Positions 52,078 to 62,600 of a stretch of DNA of 64,000 nt are shown piece after piece. The stretch comes from Tranzscheliella williamsii (lineage: Eukaryota > Basidiomycota > Ustilaginomycetes > Ustilaginales > Ustilaginaceae). A model generated the notes under the pieces. The model ran no database searches. It saw only the letters and a program-made list of their open reading frames with translations, and was not told where the DNA came from. The position numbers and the translations under genes are program-made. The first letter of the stretch is position 1. The number at the start of each line of letters is the position of its first letter. Where the stretch lies: positions 124,001 to 188,000 of the forward strand of contig JALBYF010000008.1 in assembly GCA_023212725.1 (NCBI GenBank). The letters are read 5' to 3'.

Positions 52078-55000
52078 TCAGGCATCGGTGTCCATAGCCT
52101 CAGCGGATGGCTGCGCTTTGCCGAATGTACGGCTTTGCTTGTGATCCGTCCAAGCCTCAGCCAATGGCGGCTCAAAGCAATTCAGTGCGTCTTCCTCCAA
52201 GTCTGTCTCTTGCAGTGAGATCAGGAGAGCCATCTCTTCGCGTGCACCCAATGTGTCCAGTGCTGGGAAGATGCTCGCATGGGAGACATTCCGCACAAAG
52301 ATACTGGGAGGCAGATCATGAAGCCTGGGCGCCTGGGTCGCTTGGTCCGAGAAGCCGTGGTGGAAAGGGAGCCAGTAGAAGTCGCAAGACGCTTCTTCGG
52401 GCTCTACTTCGGGCTCTACCGCTTGGGCCCCCTCATCCGATCCCGCTTCGGTCGTTTGGATCAGCTGAGCATCGCCTTCGGCGTTGGCTTCTCGCGGTCG
52501 CTTTGTTGAAGAACTCGGAGGCTGGGCTGCGCATTGAAGTTGAGCTGCCCTTTTCCTCCTATGCTTCTTCGGGAGACTGAACTGGCTCTGGCTGCGTAAG
52601 TCCAGATGCAATGCCAGAAGTCCTCGGTGGGTTGCAGCTGTCCAGCAAGTATCTCTGGTATTCATGCGAGGTCCAAACAGCTGGGGATTTTCGGCTGCTG
52701 CCAGCTTATCTGCAGTTGCTTTCCGCTTGACCTGCCAAGTGACATATGACATGCATTGCGGTGCTACAAGTTTCTCTAAGAGTTCTGTCTGCTTCTCGTC
52801 ATCGTCATTACTGTAACGATCTGGGCCAATACTTAGACTTGCGGCTATAGATTCGAAATCGACGTCCAGCGGTCCAAGAAAGACCGGTATGATTCCATCA
52901 ATACCAACTTGTGTATGTTCGGTCTGGACAGCTACGCCACGTTTCCAGCAGGACCAGAGGAAATGCGGTGAGATGGAATCAATCGGCCCTTCCAAGCGGT
53001 CGAAGTGGGTAAAATTGACCCACGCTTGGCGCTTGCCGCAAGTTGAGATGAGACATTTTTTCAGGGCTTGTGCCTCAGAATGTGTGAGAGAGACGACACC
53101 TTCCAACCACGACCCAAGTCCCAACGGCTTCCGAAGGTTAGCCATCCGTTCCTCCAAAGGAGTTTCCCGGGAGCTCAGAAACTTTGCTGCATCCCAAGCA
53201 GAAGACAGAAGCATTCTCGCAAACAGCTCGCCGTAGCTGCCCAGATTCTCAAATAGGTCCTTAGAGAGGAAAAGCTGATTGTGGCTGGCCTGCAGGAGAC
53301 TTTTGTATCTCGCTCTTCCACCCCTAGCAATTGGCTCCGTCATAAGGTTGTTGGCGACCAGAGCCAAAACGGGTTCTGAAAACGCCGCTACAACAAGCGT
53401 GCGGTCCTCGTTGATTTGCCGCAGAATGCGCATGTGCTTGTCAACAGCTGGCGCTACGAGGGATGCAGTAAGTCCGGCACTTTCCTCGTGATGTACATTT
53501 ACAAGTTGGAGCGCGAACCGTGAAGCGAGTACGTTGAAGAGGTGGTTGCGATTGCCGAGATCCAATTTGGGCCCATTGAGAAGCTTGGCTTGCGCATTTA
53601 GCCAGAATTCCTCTGTGCGTTGAGCACGCCACAAGGGACGGCCGTAGCAACGAACGTGTTCAAATCCTGACACATCTGCAGCTTTGCGAACGGCCTTTTG
53701 ACAGACGCGCATAACGTCAAAGCCGGTAGCGACGAACACCGGTGTGGGCGTAGAATCGAGCTCCCGAAAAGACTGAGCGACGGCAACGGGCTTGGCGAGC
53801 TCTGCAGCACCGCTGTTTGTGCTTAGCAGAAGCAGCCAAAACTTGACGCCAGGTACCAGCTCACAAATGTACCGCCATGCTCGCCGCATAGCGGCAAGGA
53901 AATCAATTTTTCCCATCGTCTTATTCGTCTTGATAAGTTCAACGCATTCGTCAATGGCGACATATGCGGTAAGGTCCTCTTGGCTGCTTGCGTCCTTGCT
54001 CTGGTACGTTTGGAGGAGTAGTTTCGCATAGCGTTGCACGGGTTCCCGCAGAAAATGCTTACCTACCGGGCTGTAGAAGTCCGCAGGAGAACCAGCTTCG
54101 GTGTCGCTCGGATGGGAGTTGGCTGATGGACGGTTCGTGCGTCCTTTGACAAGGCCGAGGTATTCATCTTCCCCACCAAAAGTGGCAAGTAAGTCCGAGG
54201 CGCGAGTGATAACCTGCCTGAAAAACTTGTCTCGCACCACATCCTCTTCGAAGGAAAGCCAGTCATGTTGCTGTAATTGGCGCCGATCATCCAGCGATGA
54301 CCGTGATTCCAGCTTGCCAGCCGCTGTGTCCAGCCAGGCCCCAAGGAAGGCGGCCGCAGCAATATCGACACGTCCGCTATCAACTGAAGCGGTAAGTACG
54401 CTGCCGGTGACATTTGTAGCTGCCTTCGAAAAGTATTGAGCCACTGCATCGTCGCCAAGGGGGTAACCCTGTTGGGCGTTGCGCTCGCCAGGCTTGCGTA
54501 AGCAAATGTATAGCAGAGGATGAAGCTTCCCGAGCTCGACAACCAATCGCGTTTTACCAGTACCGCTTGACTGAACAATTGGCAGGGAAAGACAATAGTA
54601 TTGCTTTTGCGGTTCTTTGAGGCCGTCTTGTTCACCAAATGTACTCAATTTCGACTGTTTCGCTCGAACAAAGTTATGCAGTCTTTCTGGGCCGTTGCCG
54701 TAGAAGCTCTTGGTAAAGGAATCGCCAAGATGGACGAGTAAATCTCGCCCTGATTCGGAAGCCGTAGAAGCTGACGGCGGAGTCCACCAAGCCAAGCGTA
54801 GCAAGATCTCCGCAAGAATACTCGCGCCATCGTCCAGCTTGCCACGCCTCTGCTTTATGACAGAATCGAGCATGTCGGTGGCCTCCACAAGGTTTTCGAT
54901 CGATGTCGAAGTGATGCCGTCCAGTTCGTCACCGGCCTTGCCTACGTGAAGGATATACTGGATCATTTTCAGGGATTTGTGGACCTTGGCCATGTCTGGA

Positions 55001-55383
55001 ATTTTATACGAGAATTCCTGGAGTACAATTTTCCAAGGGACAAGGGCTGTCGCCCATGTGTTACTGCCTTGCAAATCCGCCTTGAGCTTTTGAGCCTTAG
55101 ATCTCATGTCTTGGGAGGTCTCTGACAGGTCAGAGTCCGAAGTATATTGTTCTGAATGTGACGGCGAGCTGGGAGTATTTTCAGCGTCCATGTTTGCGAG
55201 TGCATCCTGCATTCTGAGGTAGACGGTGACAGTCTCGCTCAGACGATCCTTAATCACAGGATCAGCAGCCAGAAGATACTGGGAGAATGTGTGATGCAGG
55301 ACAGTGTCAACAGGTTTTGTCTCGAGTATGGACCGCTCCTTTGTGCTGATCTGGTTATATCTCGACAAGAGAGCTGATGCCAC
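52078..55383 (-). CDS. Large P-loop NTPase with probable PD-(D/E)xK-like nuclease region (Crinkler/transposon-type), start uncertain
   Basis: 1,101 codons with no internal stop. A Walker A appears as Q-S-S-G-T-G-K-T-R (271-279). A Walker B is V-A-I-D-E (475-479), and a sensor-like strand F-W-L-L-L-L-S-T-N-S is at 515-524. After ~300 helical residues comes R-G-V-A-V-Q ... G-I-D829-G-I-I-P-V and later S-Y-V-T-W-Q884-V-K886. This is compatible with a PD-(D/E)xK nuclease core in which Gln replaces Glu. The tail has a basic K-K-H-R-R-K-R (possible nuclear signal) and an acidic stretch. NTPase-nuclease proteins of this build are known from Crinkler-type effectors and transposon-related genes in eukaryotes. 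The frame starts at GTG, and no in-frame ATG precedes codon 58. Composition looks less GC-biased than neighbours. The nuclease part is my inference; the NTPase is clear. Confidence 0.65.
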   Translation of the reverse strand: MASALLSRYNQISTKERSILETKPVDTVLHHTFSQYLLAADPVIKDRLSETVTVYLRMQDALANMDAENTPSSPSHSEQYTSDSDLSETSQDMRSKAQKLKADLQGSNTWATALVPWKIVLQEFSYKIPDMAKVHKSLKMIQYILHVGKAGDELDGITSTSIENLVEATDMLDSVIKQRRGKLDDGASILAEILLRLAWWTPPSASTASESGRDLLVHLGDSFTKSFYGNGPERLHNFVRAKQSKLSTFGEQDGLKEPQKQYYCLSLPIVQSSGTGKTRLVVELGKLHPLLYICLRKPGERNAQQGYPLGDDAVAQYFSKAATNVTGSVLTASVDSGRVDIAAAAFLGAWLDTAAGKLESRSSLDDRRQLQQHDWLSFEEDVVRDKFFRQVITRASDLLATFGGEDEYLGLVKGRTNRPSANSHPSDTEAGSPADFYSPVGKHFLREPVQRYAKLLLQTYQSKDASSQEDLTAYVAIDECVELIKTNKTMGKIDFLAAMRRAWRYICELVPGVKFWLLLLSTNSGAAELAKPVAVAQSFRELDSTPTPVFVATGFDVMRVCQKAVRKAADVSGFEHVRCYGRPLWRAQRTEEFWLNAQAKLLNGPKLDLGNRNHLFNVLASRFALQLVNVHHEESAGLTASLVAPAVDKHMRILRQINEDRTLVVAAFSEPVLALVANNLMTEPIARGGRARYKSLLQASHNQLFLSKDLFENLGSYGELFARMLLSSAWDAAKFLSSRETPLEERMANLRKPLGLGSWLEGVVSLTHSEAQALKKCLISTCGKRQAWVNFTHFDRLEGPIDSISPHFLWSCWKRGVAVQTEHTQVGIDGIIPVFLGPLDVDFESIAASLSIGPDRYSNDDDEKQTELLEKLVAPQCMSYVTWQVKRKATADKLAAAENPQLFGPRMNTRDTCWTAATHRGLLALHLDLRSQSQFSLPKKHRRKRAAQLQCAAQPPSSSTKRPREANAEGDAQLIQTTEAGSDEGAQAVEPEVEPEEASCDFYWLPFHHGFSDQATQAPRLHDLPPSIFVRNVSHASIFPALDTLGAREEMALLISLQETDLEEDALNCFEPPLAEAWTDHKQSRTFGKAQPSAEAMDTDA

Positions 55384-56092
55384 ATGATCACCCTCTACCG
55401 GAGGTCTTCATCATGGTAGAAAGGCCCATAGCTTACTATTGTAAGAAGAAGGCAAATCGCATAGAATGAAGAAAAGTATCACTGACAATTACTGTATGGG
55501 CATGGGGATGCGGAACCGTTATGCCTAAAGCATGACGATGGTTTTGACATATCAAGCGATGAAATGAGAGCAAGCGTGTGTACATCCAACCCCGCCAGCC
55601 AGGCCGCGTCGAAGTCCGACGAGCGCTACCGGACGAGTGAGTGCTTTGGGTAGCCCAACTAACAATGGTAAGCGCGTCTCTGATCGAAGCGGGCAGAAAG
55701 AAATTCATCGGGAAAGCTGCGAAATACAACGCTTGCAAGCGTGGTAAATTGACGCTTTTTGGAAGATGCAAGAAGAAATGCGAAGGCAAAGTGAATGCGA
55801 ATGCGCAGCCGCGCTGAGCCTAGTGAAGAAAGGCTGGCTTGAGCAAAGACCAACACTACCAGCAGCCTTCGTTCCATCACCATCCCACAGCGACTCGACC
55901 TCCTCTATCCTTGTACCGTGCCGACCTTCACCTTCGCCTGCCAAGCTTCGCCGCCCGCGTACTGTCAGCTTGTCGTTCCACGCACCAGCGATACCGGGAA
56001 GCGCACAGTTGGCTGCCACCAACCCGAACGCACGCGCGCCAGGCCCTAAACCCGCCCCCACCTCGGCCGATCAGGGCTAGACATATACCAAG
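55384..56092. promoter_or_regulatory. Divergent region NTPase gene / CCT7
   Basis: 709 bases. The minus-strand frame of the NTPase gene meets two adjacent TGA stops ten codons upstream of its GTG. A missing upstream exon could lie here, but I could not place one. The part next to CCT7 is C-rich, as expected for a leader. Confidence 0.4.
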
Positions 56093-57775
56093 ATGGCGGG
56101 ACGACTGGGCGGCATGATGCCTAACGCACCTATCATCCTGCTGCGCGACGATACCGACATTTCGCAGGGTACGTCGCAGCTGCTGCACAATATCGGCGCG
56201 TGCATGTCGATCGTCTCGTGCGTCGCGTCCACGCTGGGCCCGCGCGGGATGGACAAGCTGATCGTCAACGAGCGCGGCCAGGCCACCATCTCCAACGACG
56301 GTGCCACCATCCTCAAGCTGCTCGACATCGTCCACCCCGCTGCCAAGACGCTCGTCGACATCGCGCGCGCGCAGGACGCCGAGGTCGGCGACGGCACCAC
56401 CTCTGTCGTCCTCCTCGCCGGCGAGATGCTCAAGGAGGCCAAGCCGTTCATCGAGGAGGGTGTCGCTCCCCATATTATCATCAAGGGCTACCGCAAGGCG
56501 GTCCAGCTCGCCGTACAGCGCATTGAGGAGATCGCCGTCACCATCGACAAGTCCGATAAGGAAGCGTTCCACGATCTTCTCATCAAGTGCGCTGGCACCT
56601 CCATGTCCAGCAAGCTCATTGTCAGCCAGAAGCCGTTCTTCTCCAAAATGGTCGTCGACGCGGTGCTCTCGCTCGACCAGGATGACCTCGATCAGAGCCT
56701 GATCGGCATCAAGAAGGTCCCGGGCGGAGGCATGCAAGATTCGTTGCTCGTTCACGGTGTCGCCTTCAAAAAGACATTTGCCTATGCCGGCTTCGAGCAG
56801 CAGCCCAAGAGCTTCGTCAACCCCAAGATTCTTTGCCTCAACGTTGAGCTGGAACTCAAGGCGGAGAAGGACAACGCCGAGGTCCGCATCAACGAAGTGT
56901 CTGAATACCAGGCGATCGTAGATGCAGAGTGGCAGATCATCTTCAACAAGCTGGATGCAATCGTCAAGACGGGCGCAAAGGTGGTGTTGAGCAAGTTGCC
57001 GATCGGGGATTTGGCGACGCAATTTTTCGCCGACCGCGACATCTTCTGCGCTGGGCGTGTGCCGGCGGACGATATGAAGCGCATCATCCAGGCGGTTGGC
57101 GGCTCGGTGCAGTCGACCTGCGCCGACATCCACCCTGAGAAGCACCTGGGCAGCTGCGGCAAGTTCGAGGAGAGGCAGATCGGCGGCGAGCGATTTAATG
57201 TATTTGAGGAGTGCCCGCAGGCCAAGACGTGCACGCTGGTGCTTCGAGGTGGTGCCGAGCAGTTTATCGCTGAGGTGGAGCGCTCGTTGCACGACGCCAT
57301 CATGATCGTGCGTCGTGCGATCAAGAACTCGCACGTCGTCGCAGGCGGCGGAGCGACCGAGATGGAGCTCTCAAAATACCTGCGCGAGTACTCGCGGACG
57401 ATCCAGGGCAAGCAGCAGCTGGTCATCGGCGCGTTTGCCAAGTCGCTGGAGTGCATTCCGCGGCAGTTGGCGGACAATGCCGGATTTGACGCCACAGACC
57501 TGCTCAACAGGCTGCGCATGAAGCACGCGCAGGGTGCGCAATGGGAGGGCATCGACATCGACGCCGAGGACACCGCCGACCTAATGCAGAAGTTCGTCTG
57601 GGAGCCGAGTCTGGTCCGCATCAACGCGCTCCAGTCTGCCGCCGAGGCGGCGTGCCTCATCCTCAGCGTCGATGAGACCATCCGCAACCAGGCCAGCGAA
57701 AAGGCGCAGCCCGGCCCCAAGGCCCCCCCCGGTACCATGCAGAAGGCGATGCGCGGCCGCGTGCCCCGCCGCTAG
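56093..57775 (+). CDS. CCT7: T-complex protein 1 subunit eta (CCT7)
   Basis: 560 residues, one exon, normal length for a CCT subunit. Group II chaperonin motifs are present: T-L-G-P-R-G-M-D-K (47-55), N-D-G-A-T-I-L, G-D-G-T-T-S-V (99-105) and V-V-A-G-G-G-A-T-E near 417. The N-terminal [14 protein letters not shown] and the [12 protein letters not shown] wording identify the eta subunit. CCT folds actin, tubulin and WD-repeat proteins with ATP in the cytosol. The PLP2-type co-factor is encoded at 10304-11182. A 468-codon antisense frame covers the same DNA and is a codon-bias shadow. Confidence 0.96.
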   Translation: MAGRLGGMMPNAPIILLRDDTDISQGTSQLLHNIGACMSIVSCVASTLGPRGMDKLIVNERGQATISNDGATILKLLDIVHPAAKTLVDIARAQDAEVGDGTTSVVLLAGEMLKEAKPFIEEGVAPHIIIKGYRKAVQLAVQRIEEIAVTIDKSDKEAFHDLLIKCAGTSMSSKLIVSQKPFFSKMVVDAVLSLDQDDLDQSLIGIKKVPGGGMQDSLLVHGVAFKKTFAYAGFEQQPKSFVNPKILCLNVELELKAEKDNAEVRINEVSEYQAIVDAEWQIIFNKLDAIVKTGAKVVLSKLPIGDLATQFFADRDIFCAGRVPADDMKRIIQAVGGSVQSTCADIHPEKHLGSCGKFEERQIGGERFNVFEECPQAKTCTLVLRGGAEQFIAEVERSLHDAIMIVRRAIKNSHVVAGGGATEMELSKYLREYSRTIQGKQQLVIGAFAKSLECIPRQLADNAGFDATDLLNRLRMKHAQGAQWEGIDIDAEDTADLMQKFVWEPSLVRINALQSAAEAACLILSVDETIRNQASEKAQPGPKAPPGTMQKAMRGRVPRR

Positions 57776-59667
57776 CTCCGCGCCGTCCCTCTACTCCGGC
57801 TCATGTCGTCCCTCTTCGCTTGAAATTCACTCGTCTGCCCCAGGCCCAAGCGCGACTCGCCATGTACCAGTACTCAGCTCGCCCCAGCAAATGCGATGGG
57901 CGTCTGCCCTCCCCGCTCCTCACCCGCCTCGGCTTGTTATGTGTGTGACCGGCGCAGGCGCGGCCCTCCTGTACAGCTCGAAGTTGTGATGAAAAGCAGC
58001 ATGACGAGCCGCCATCAGTGACACAGCCTAGGCGGTGCCTGGTTCGCACCGGACAGGCCCCATGGACAGTCATAAAGTTCATTACAGATATACTGCCAAC
58101 GCATAACAGGTATTGTGAAAATGCTCTGGGCACGCGCAAGTAAACCGGCTATCCTCTGCTCAGACGCTTGATTAAGTTCTTGTTGGACGCGGTGAGCACC
58201 ACGACGGCTTACCTTTTTGTGGCTCTTCCATGTTACGTCGCGCGCCCAAATTGGAAAGCAACTGCGATCGGGCGGCCCATGCGTTTAGCGCAAAGTTGGG
58301 CTCTAAAATAGCGAATGATGCGAGCGACCCTGCCTCTTCTGCTTTGTCGTGCATGACGCGCCGGTCCGATCCCGCCTCTGCCCTTGTGACTGTGCTCCGT
58401 CCAGCAATGGCATCATAGCGTGTCTTTCTGTTCTGACAGAACGACCCGTGGCTTTGGGCGTGCGTGTACAAGGCGACGGAGGCTGTTCTATGCGGAATGT
58501 GACGGGTCGTCTCGCTCATAGCCAGGTGACAGCAGAAGGGCGGCGGCAGAAGAACTGTTAGTAGCACTGTAGCCCGCAGCGCTCAGGGTGCTTCACCTAG
58601 ACTGGCTTTTAACACGGCCGAATGCATCTGCGATTGTTCTGCAATTTCCTTGTCGTCTAACGTTGGAAGAGTGGGAAAGGCCCGGGCTTTGGCCGGCAAG
58701 GAGATCGCGAGTTTAGAAGTCAGGGTTCAATGCAGGAATCCGAGCTGTCTTTTCGGTCTCGTGCATAGACAGCCCTGTCGGCTAAGGCCTGAATCAGCTT
58801 CTCCGTCAGAGACGCTGTGACTTTAAAAGGCGGGCTACAACGCAGAAGTCCAGCATCAACGCTGCGCTTCCACGCCCTGCCTTGGCAAGCAAGCCGGCAG
58901 CGGAGTTGCGCTCACAGCACTTGGCGAGTTGCGATAAGCAGGACCGCTCGCCTACCTAGCCCTCGATCCTTTCTGTCCAGCCTGCCCAGTTCCTATGCTC
59001 CCCGCTCCCCTTCCAATCGTGTGACTCTGGCATCAAACACAGGCCGGCGTGGCCATAGGAGGCAAAGGGGCAAAGGGCCAAAGAGCAAAACCTCAGAGTC
59101 GCTATGAGGAAGGAGACAGGCGCACTATCGGCGATGAGCTGGCGCTGAGCGATGAACAAACCACATTCACATTGGAGACTATGACTGTTGACTGTGACTG
59201 TGACTGTAGAGACTACGCCTGAGAAGCTTATCAAATGGCCCGGTCTGCGAGCTTCTGTAAGATCTTGACGCTTCCTTTGGCTGCCTGCAAGATTTTAAGC
59301 AACCGCAGCGCAGCTTTCCACAAGCGACCAGAGCTAAACCTTGTCACCACGGCCTGCCGACACGGAAGTGTCCCGCAAGGTGCCTCGAGCTGCCCACCCT
59401 ATTCTCGCCCACAGCTCCCTTCCGGCGGCTTCCCACCGCTCTGTCACCTTCCTCTCCCCTGCCCCCACCTTAAAGCGCGGCCTACAGATTCGCTCTTCCC
59501 GACCTGTACTGCTGGGCAGCTCTGCGAGTCCTCGATAGAACGCCTGCGCGCTCCTGTTCGCAATACAGTTGTAGGTTTGCTCGTTATGCAGGTCATCGCT
59601 CGGCCTTTCCTCTAGCACCACGCACACTACCAGCCAACAAGCTCGACCAGCAGATTCCTACTTCGCC
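57776..59667. promoter_or_regulatory. Long region CCT7 3' flank / F-box gene promoter
   Basis: 1,892 bases between genes in tandem. It contains a TGTGAC repeat (59181-59209) and otherwise short frames with no recognisable content. I looked for tRNA-like A and B boxes and found none convincing. A pyrimidine-rich leader (59380-59480) precedes the F-box gene. Confidence 0.4.
59181..59209. repeat. TGTGAC-type short repeat
   Basis: ATGACTGTTGACTGTGAC followed by another TGTGACTGTAG: the same hexamer as the ALG8/SGT1 array, on the opposite strand. Confidence 0.55.
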
Positions 59668-62600
59668 ATGCAGAATTCCAACAATTCGCGCGGTGAAGGC
59701 AAGCGTCTTGACCGCTGCCCATCGCTGACTGGAATCCCAGCGCCTAGCTCTGGCAAGGGCAAGGACAAGGCTCAGGAGCCTGACCAAGTGGCCTCACTTC
59801 CTTCAGCACCAGCTTCAATGCAGAGCGAGGGGTCTTCTCCAGATAGATTATCGCCGACTCATTCGTTGCCGTTCCATTCCGTGGTTGAGAATGAAGCCGA
59901 CAACAGCTTCATGTTCCTCCGTGAGCAAGGCAAGCCACTGCAGCCATCAGTGGACATCCCGCATCTTCCTGCAGCTACCAGTGGCCTTCAGGATGGGACT
60001 GGCTCCCTGCAGAGCCCAGACTCGCTGACCTCGAACATGTACGAACGTAGTGTTCACCAGCGAGCACGGTCTCATGCCAGGGCGGGATCGTCTCTAGGCT
60101 CGGCCAATATGTTCGATTTCTTCGGCCCCAGCTCTGTGGCTTCAAGCGGTACGGCTGCCACAAGCTTGAACATGGGCTCACCTCCGGTCAGCCCTAAGGC
60201 CATAGACAAGGCGCGAGCCGATATCGCCTTCCAGGTGGCTTGTTCGGATCTCACCCAGTTGACTACGGCTTGTGAAGACTCAGCTGCAACGATGCTGAAG
60301 CTAGATTCCATGTCGAGCATCGTCTCTGGCAATTCCGAGCTTGTCCAAGACTATCAGCAGCCGCGCAGGGCAGAGGCAGGAGTGGAATTTCCCAGGCAGC
60401 GACCCCAAGCGGTCCCAGGTGCTTCCGAGCCGCCTATCTATCCTGAAGAGACCCTTCCATCATACGAGGAGGCACCAGATTATACCCCTCCGCTTTCTCA
60501 AGCCGAGGCCGGCTGGTCGCAATCCCGGTCCCACAGATTTCGTGCCGCTGCGGCCAACCGCTTCCTCTCGAGTCGGATCATCAAGAAGCTCAACCTTCCT
60601 ACCACGTTACGCAGTCGCCTACAAGAGGCTCAAACGCCCACCCAATCATCGTCTCGAGTATTCAATCGAATTCATGGACACGTCCCTCTGAATCGGAGCG
60701 ACAGTGCCCCTGAAGTATGCCGTATGGGTGATGAACAGAGGCGAGTCGACATGCGTGTCTATGCAGCCACCGCATACGTGCAAGGAGCGCGGATGGGTCC
60801 CTCCTTCCTTCGCCCTCGCCTTGACCAAGCGGAGACCAGGCCTCCGACGCCGGAAGTGGCTTCGCCTCGCACGCGTCAAGACGCTGGTCGGAGACCTGCC
60901 ACAAGCCTCGGCATCTACCCTACAGCCGCTTTCGACGTGGGTCAACCAAATCAAAGAACCTCTAGGCCTGAGCCCGCTGCTCCGTCGCCTAGAAGCAGTC
61001 GAGACGGTCGCTTATCAAGTCGAGCTACGCATACTCCAGGGAGCAACGGAGGCCTCTTCACCTGCGGCTACTTGTCGATGCACAGTGGCTCCTCAACACC
61101 AAGCAGGCTGAGTGGATTCAGGAAGCCTCGCTCACGCAATCTCAGCTTGAAGCACTTAGGCGATCTACTTCTCAACAAAGCAAGGGAGCGTGATCACGAT
61201 ACAGATTCTACCGCTCCTGCCTCCGTGGCGGCTTCATCTGCGGTGGCTCATGTAGCCGAAACAATTCCCTGTTCAGATCCCGATCCGACCCATGCCATCG
61301 TGCGAGAAAGGATATCGCCGGTATCAGCAGAGACTCTCATCTCGGCGCGAGTGCACGCTAGGCCAGCAGCGCGTCCGACCTTGATGAAGCAAGCCCACGG
61401 CTCTCCACAGGCTGGTCTTACCTCTGATGCGACCGGAGCTCCTGTCCTGATCTCACCTCTCTTCACTTCTCCCAACTACTTCGAAAAGCTGCCCCGAGAA
61501 GTTGTTCTATCCTGTCTCCGGAGTCTCGTCGCATTGCATGTTCACGAACACGAAAAGGCAGTAGAACACGGCACGTGGGTAGGAAAAAGGGCTGCCGAGC
61601 AAGAGTGGGTTGGTTTCGACGCTGCCGTCCGTGAGCTCGCTCGCATTAGCAGAGTATCTAGAGCATGGCAAAGCTATGCTCTAGATGGACAGCTCTGGCA
61701 ATCAATGGAATTCTCCAAGTTTCCTCACATTGCAGAAGAAGCCATGGTCAAGATCGCCCGAAGTGCTGGACCCTTTGTCAAGAGGATCGATCTCCGTGAC
61801 ATGGCCAACCTGAAGCCTGAGGTCCTCACTGCACTCTTTGAAGCACAGTCTGGAGATATTTCCTCGGTGCTCTCAACAAAACCTCCACTGGCCATGTCCA
61901 TCTGCTCTCCCAACCAATTGCAGTTTCTTGACCTCCAAGGATGTCGACGTATAAGTAGTACGGCTCTCGACCGGGTGCTCTCCAGTTGTGCCAATCTAAG
62001 GGACTGTAATCTCAGTGGCCTCCCATGTGTCAGCAATACGACTCTGCGCATCCTGGCTGAAAGCTGCAAACGTCTGCAAGTCCTTCACATCAACCGCTGC
62101 CACCATGTCGACAGCGATGGTCTACGTTTCTTTATTATAGAGCTGGAAGCTACACAGGCTGCCCAGACGCTATCCGGTCTCAGCGAACGGAATAGTTCGT
62201 CGAGCTTTAAGGAACTGCATGCCGCCGGCATCTCCGGTATGAATGCGGTGACAATGTCACTACTAGGACGACACTGGCCGAATCTGGAAGCACTAGATGT
62301 GTCCTACTGCTCCGATGTCAATGACACTGCTATTGCAAGCCTGGTCAGCAGCGAAGGCGACATTATTTCGCAAGACAGTTGCGTAGTCCTGAGCGCTCGT
62401 CAGGCGGGTACTTTCAATGACGAAGGGGCAGTCCGAAGACTGTTTCCATACCTGAAGAAACTAAAGCTCTCTTCCTGCAGAGCCCTTACTGATCGTGCTT
62501 GCACCTCGCTAGCTCATTCTGCGCCACACCTAGAGGTTCTGGAGCTGGCCAATATCGGCACTGGGATCAAAGATGCTGGCCTCGTCAAGCTGTTGGCGAC

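Noticed and set aside
55928..57334. 468-codon antisense frame over CCT7
   Set aside because: It mirrors the GC-rich codon bias of a secure chaperonin gene and its translation shows no family features.
58683..58760. GGGTTCAATGC string resembling a tRNA T-loop
   Set aside because: No cloverleaf can be built around it by eye.
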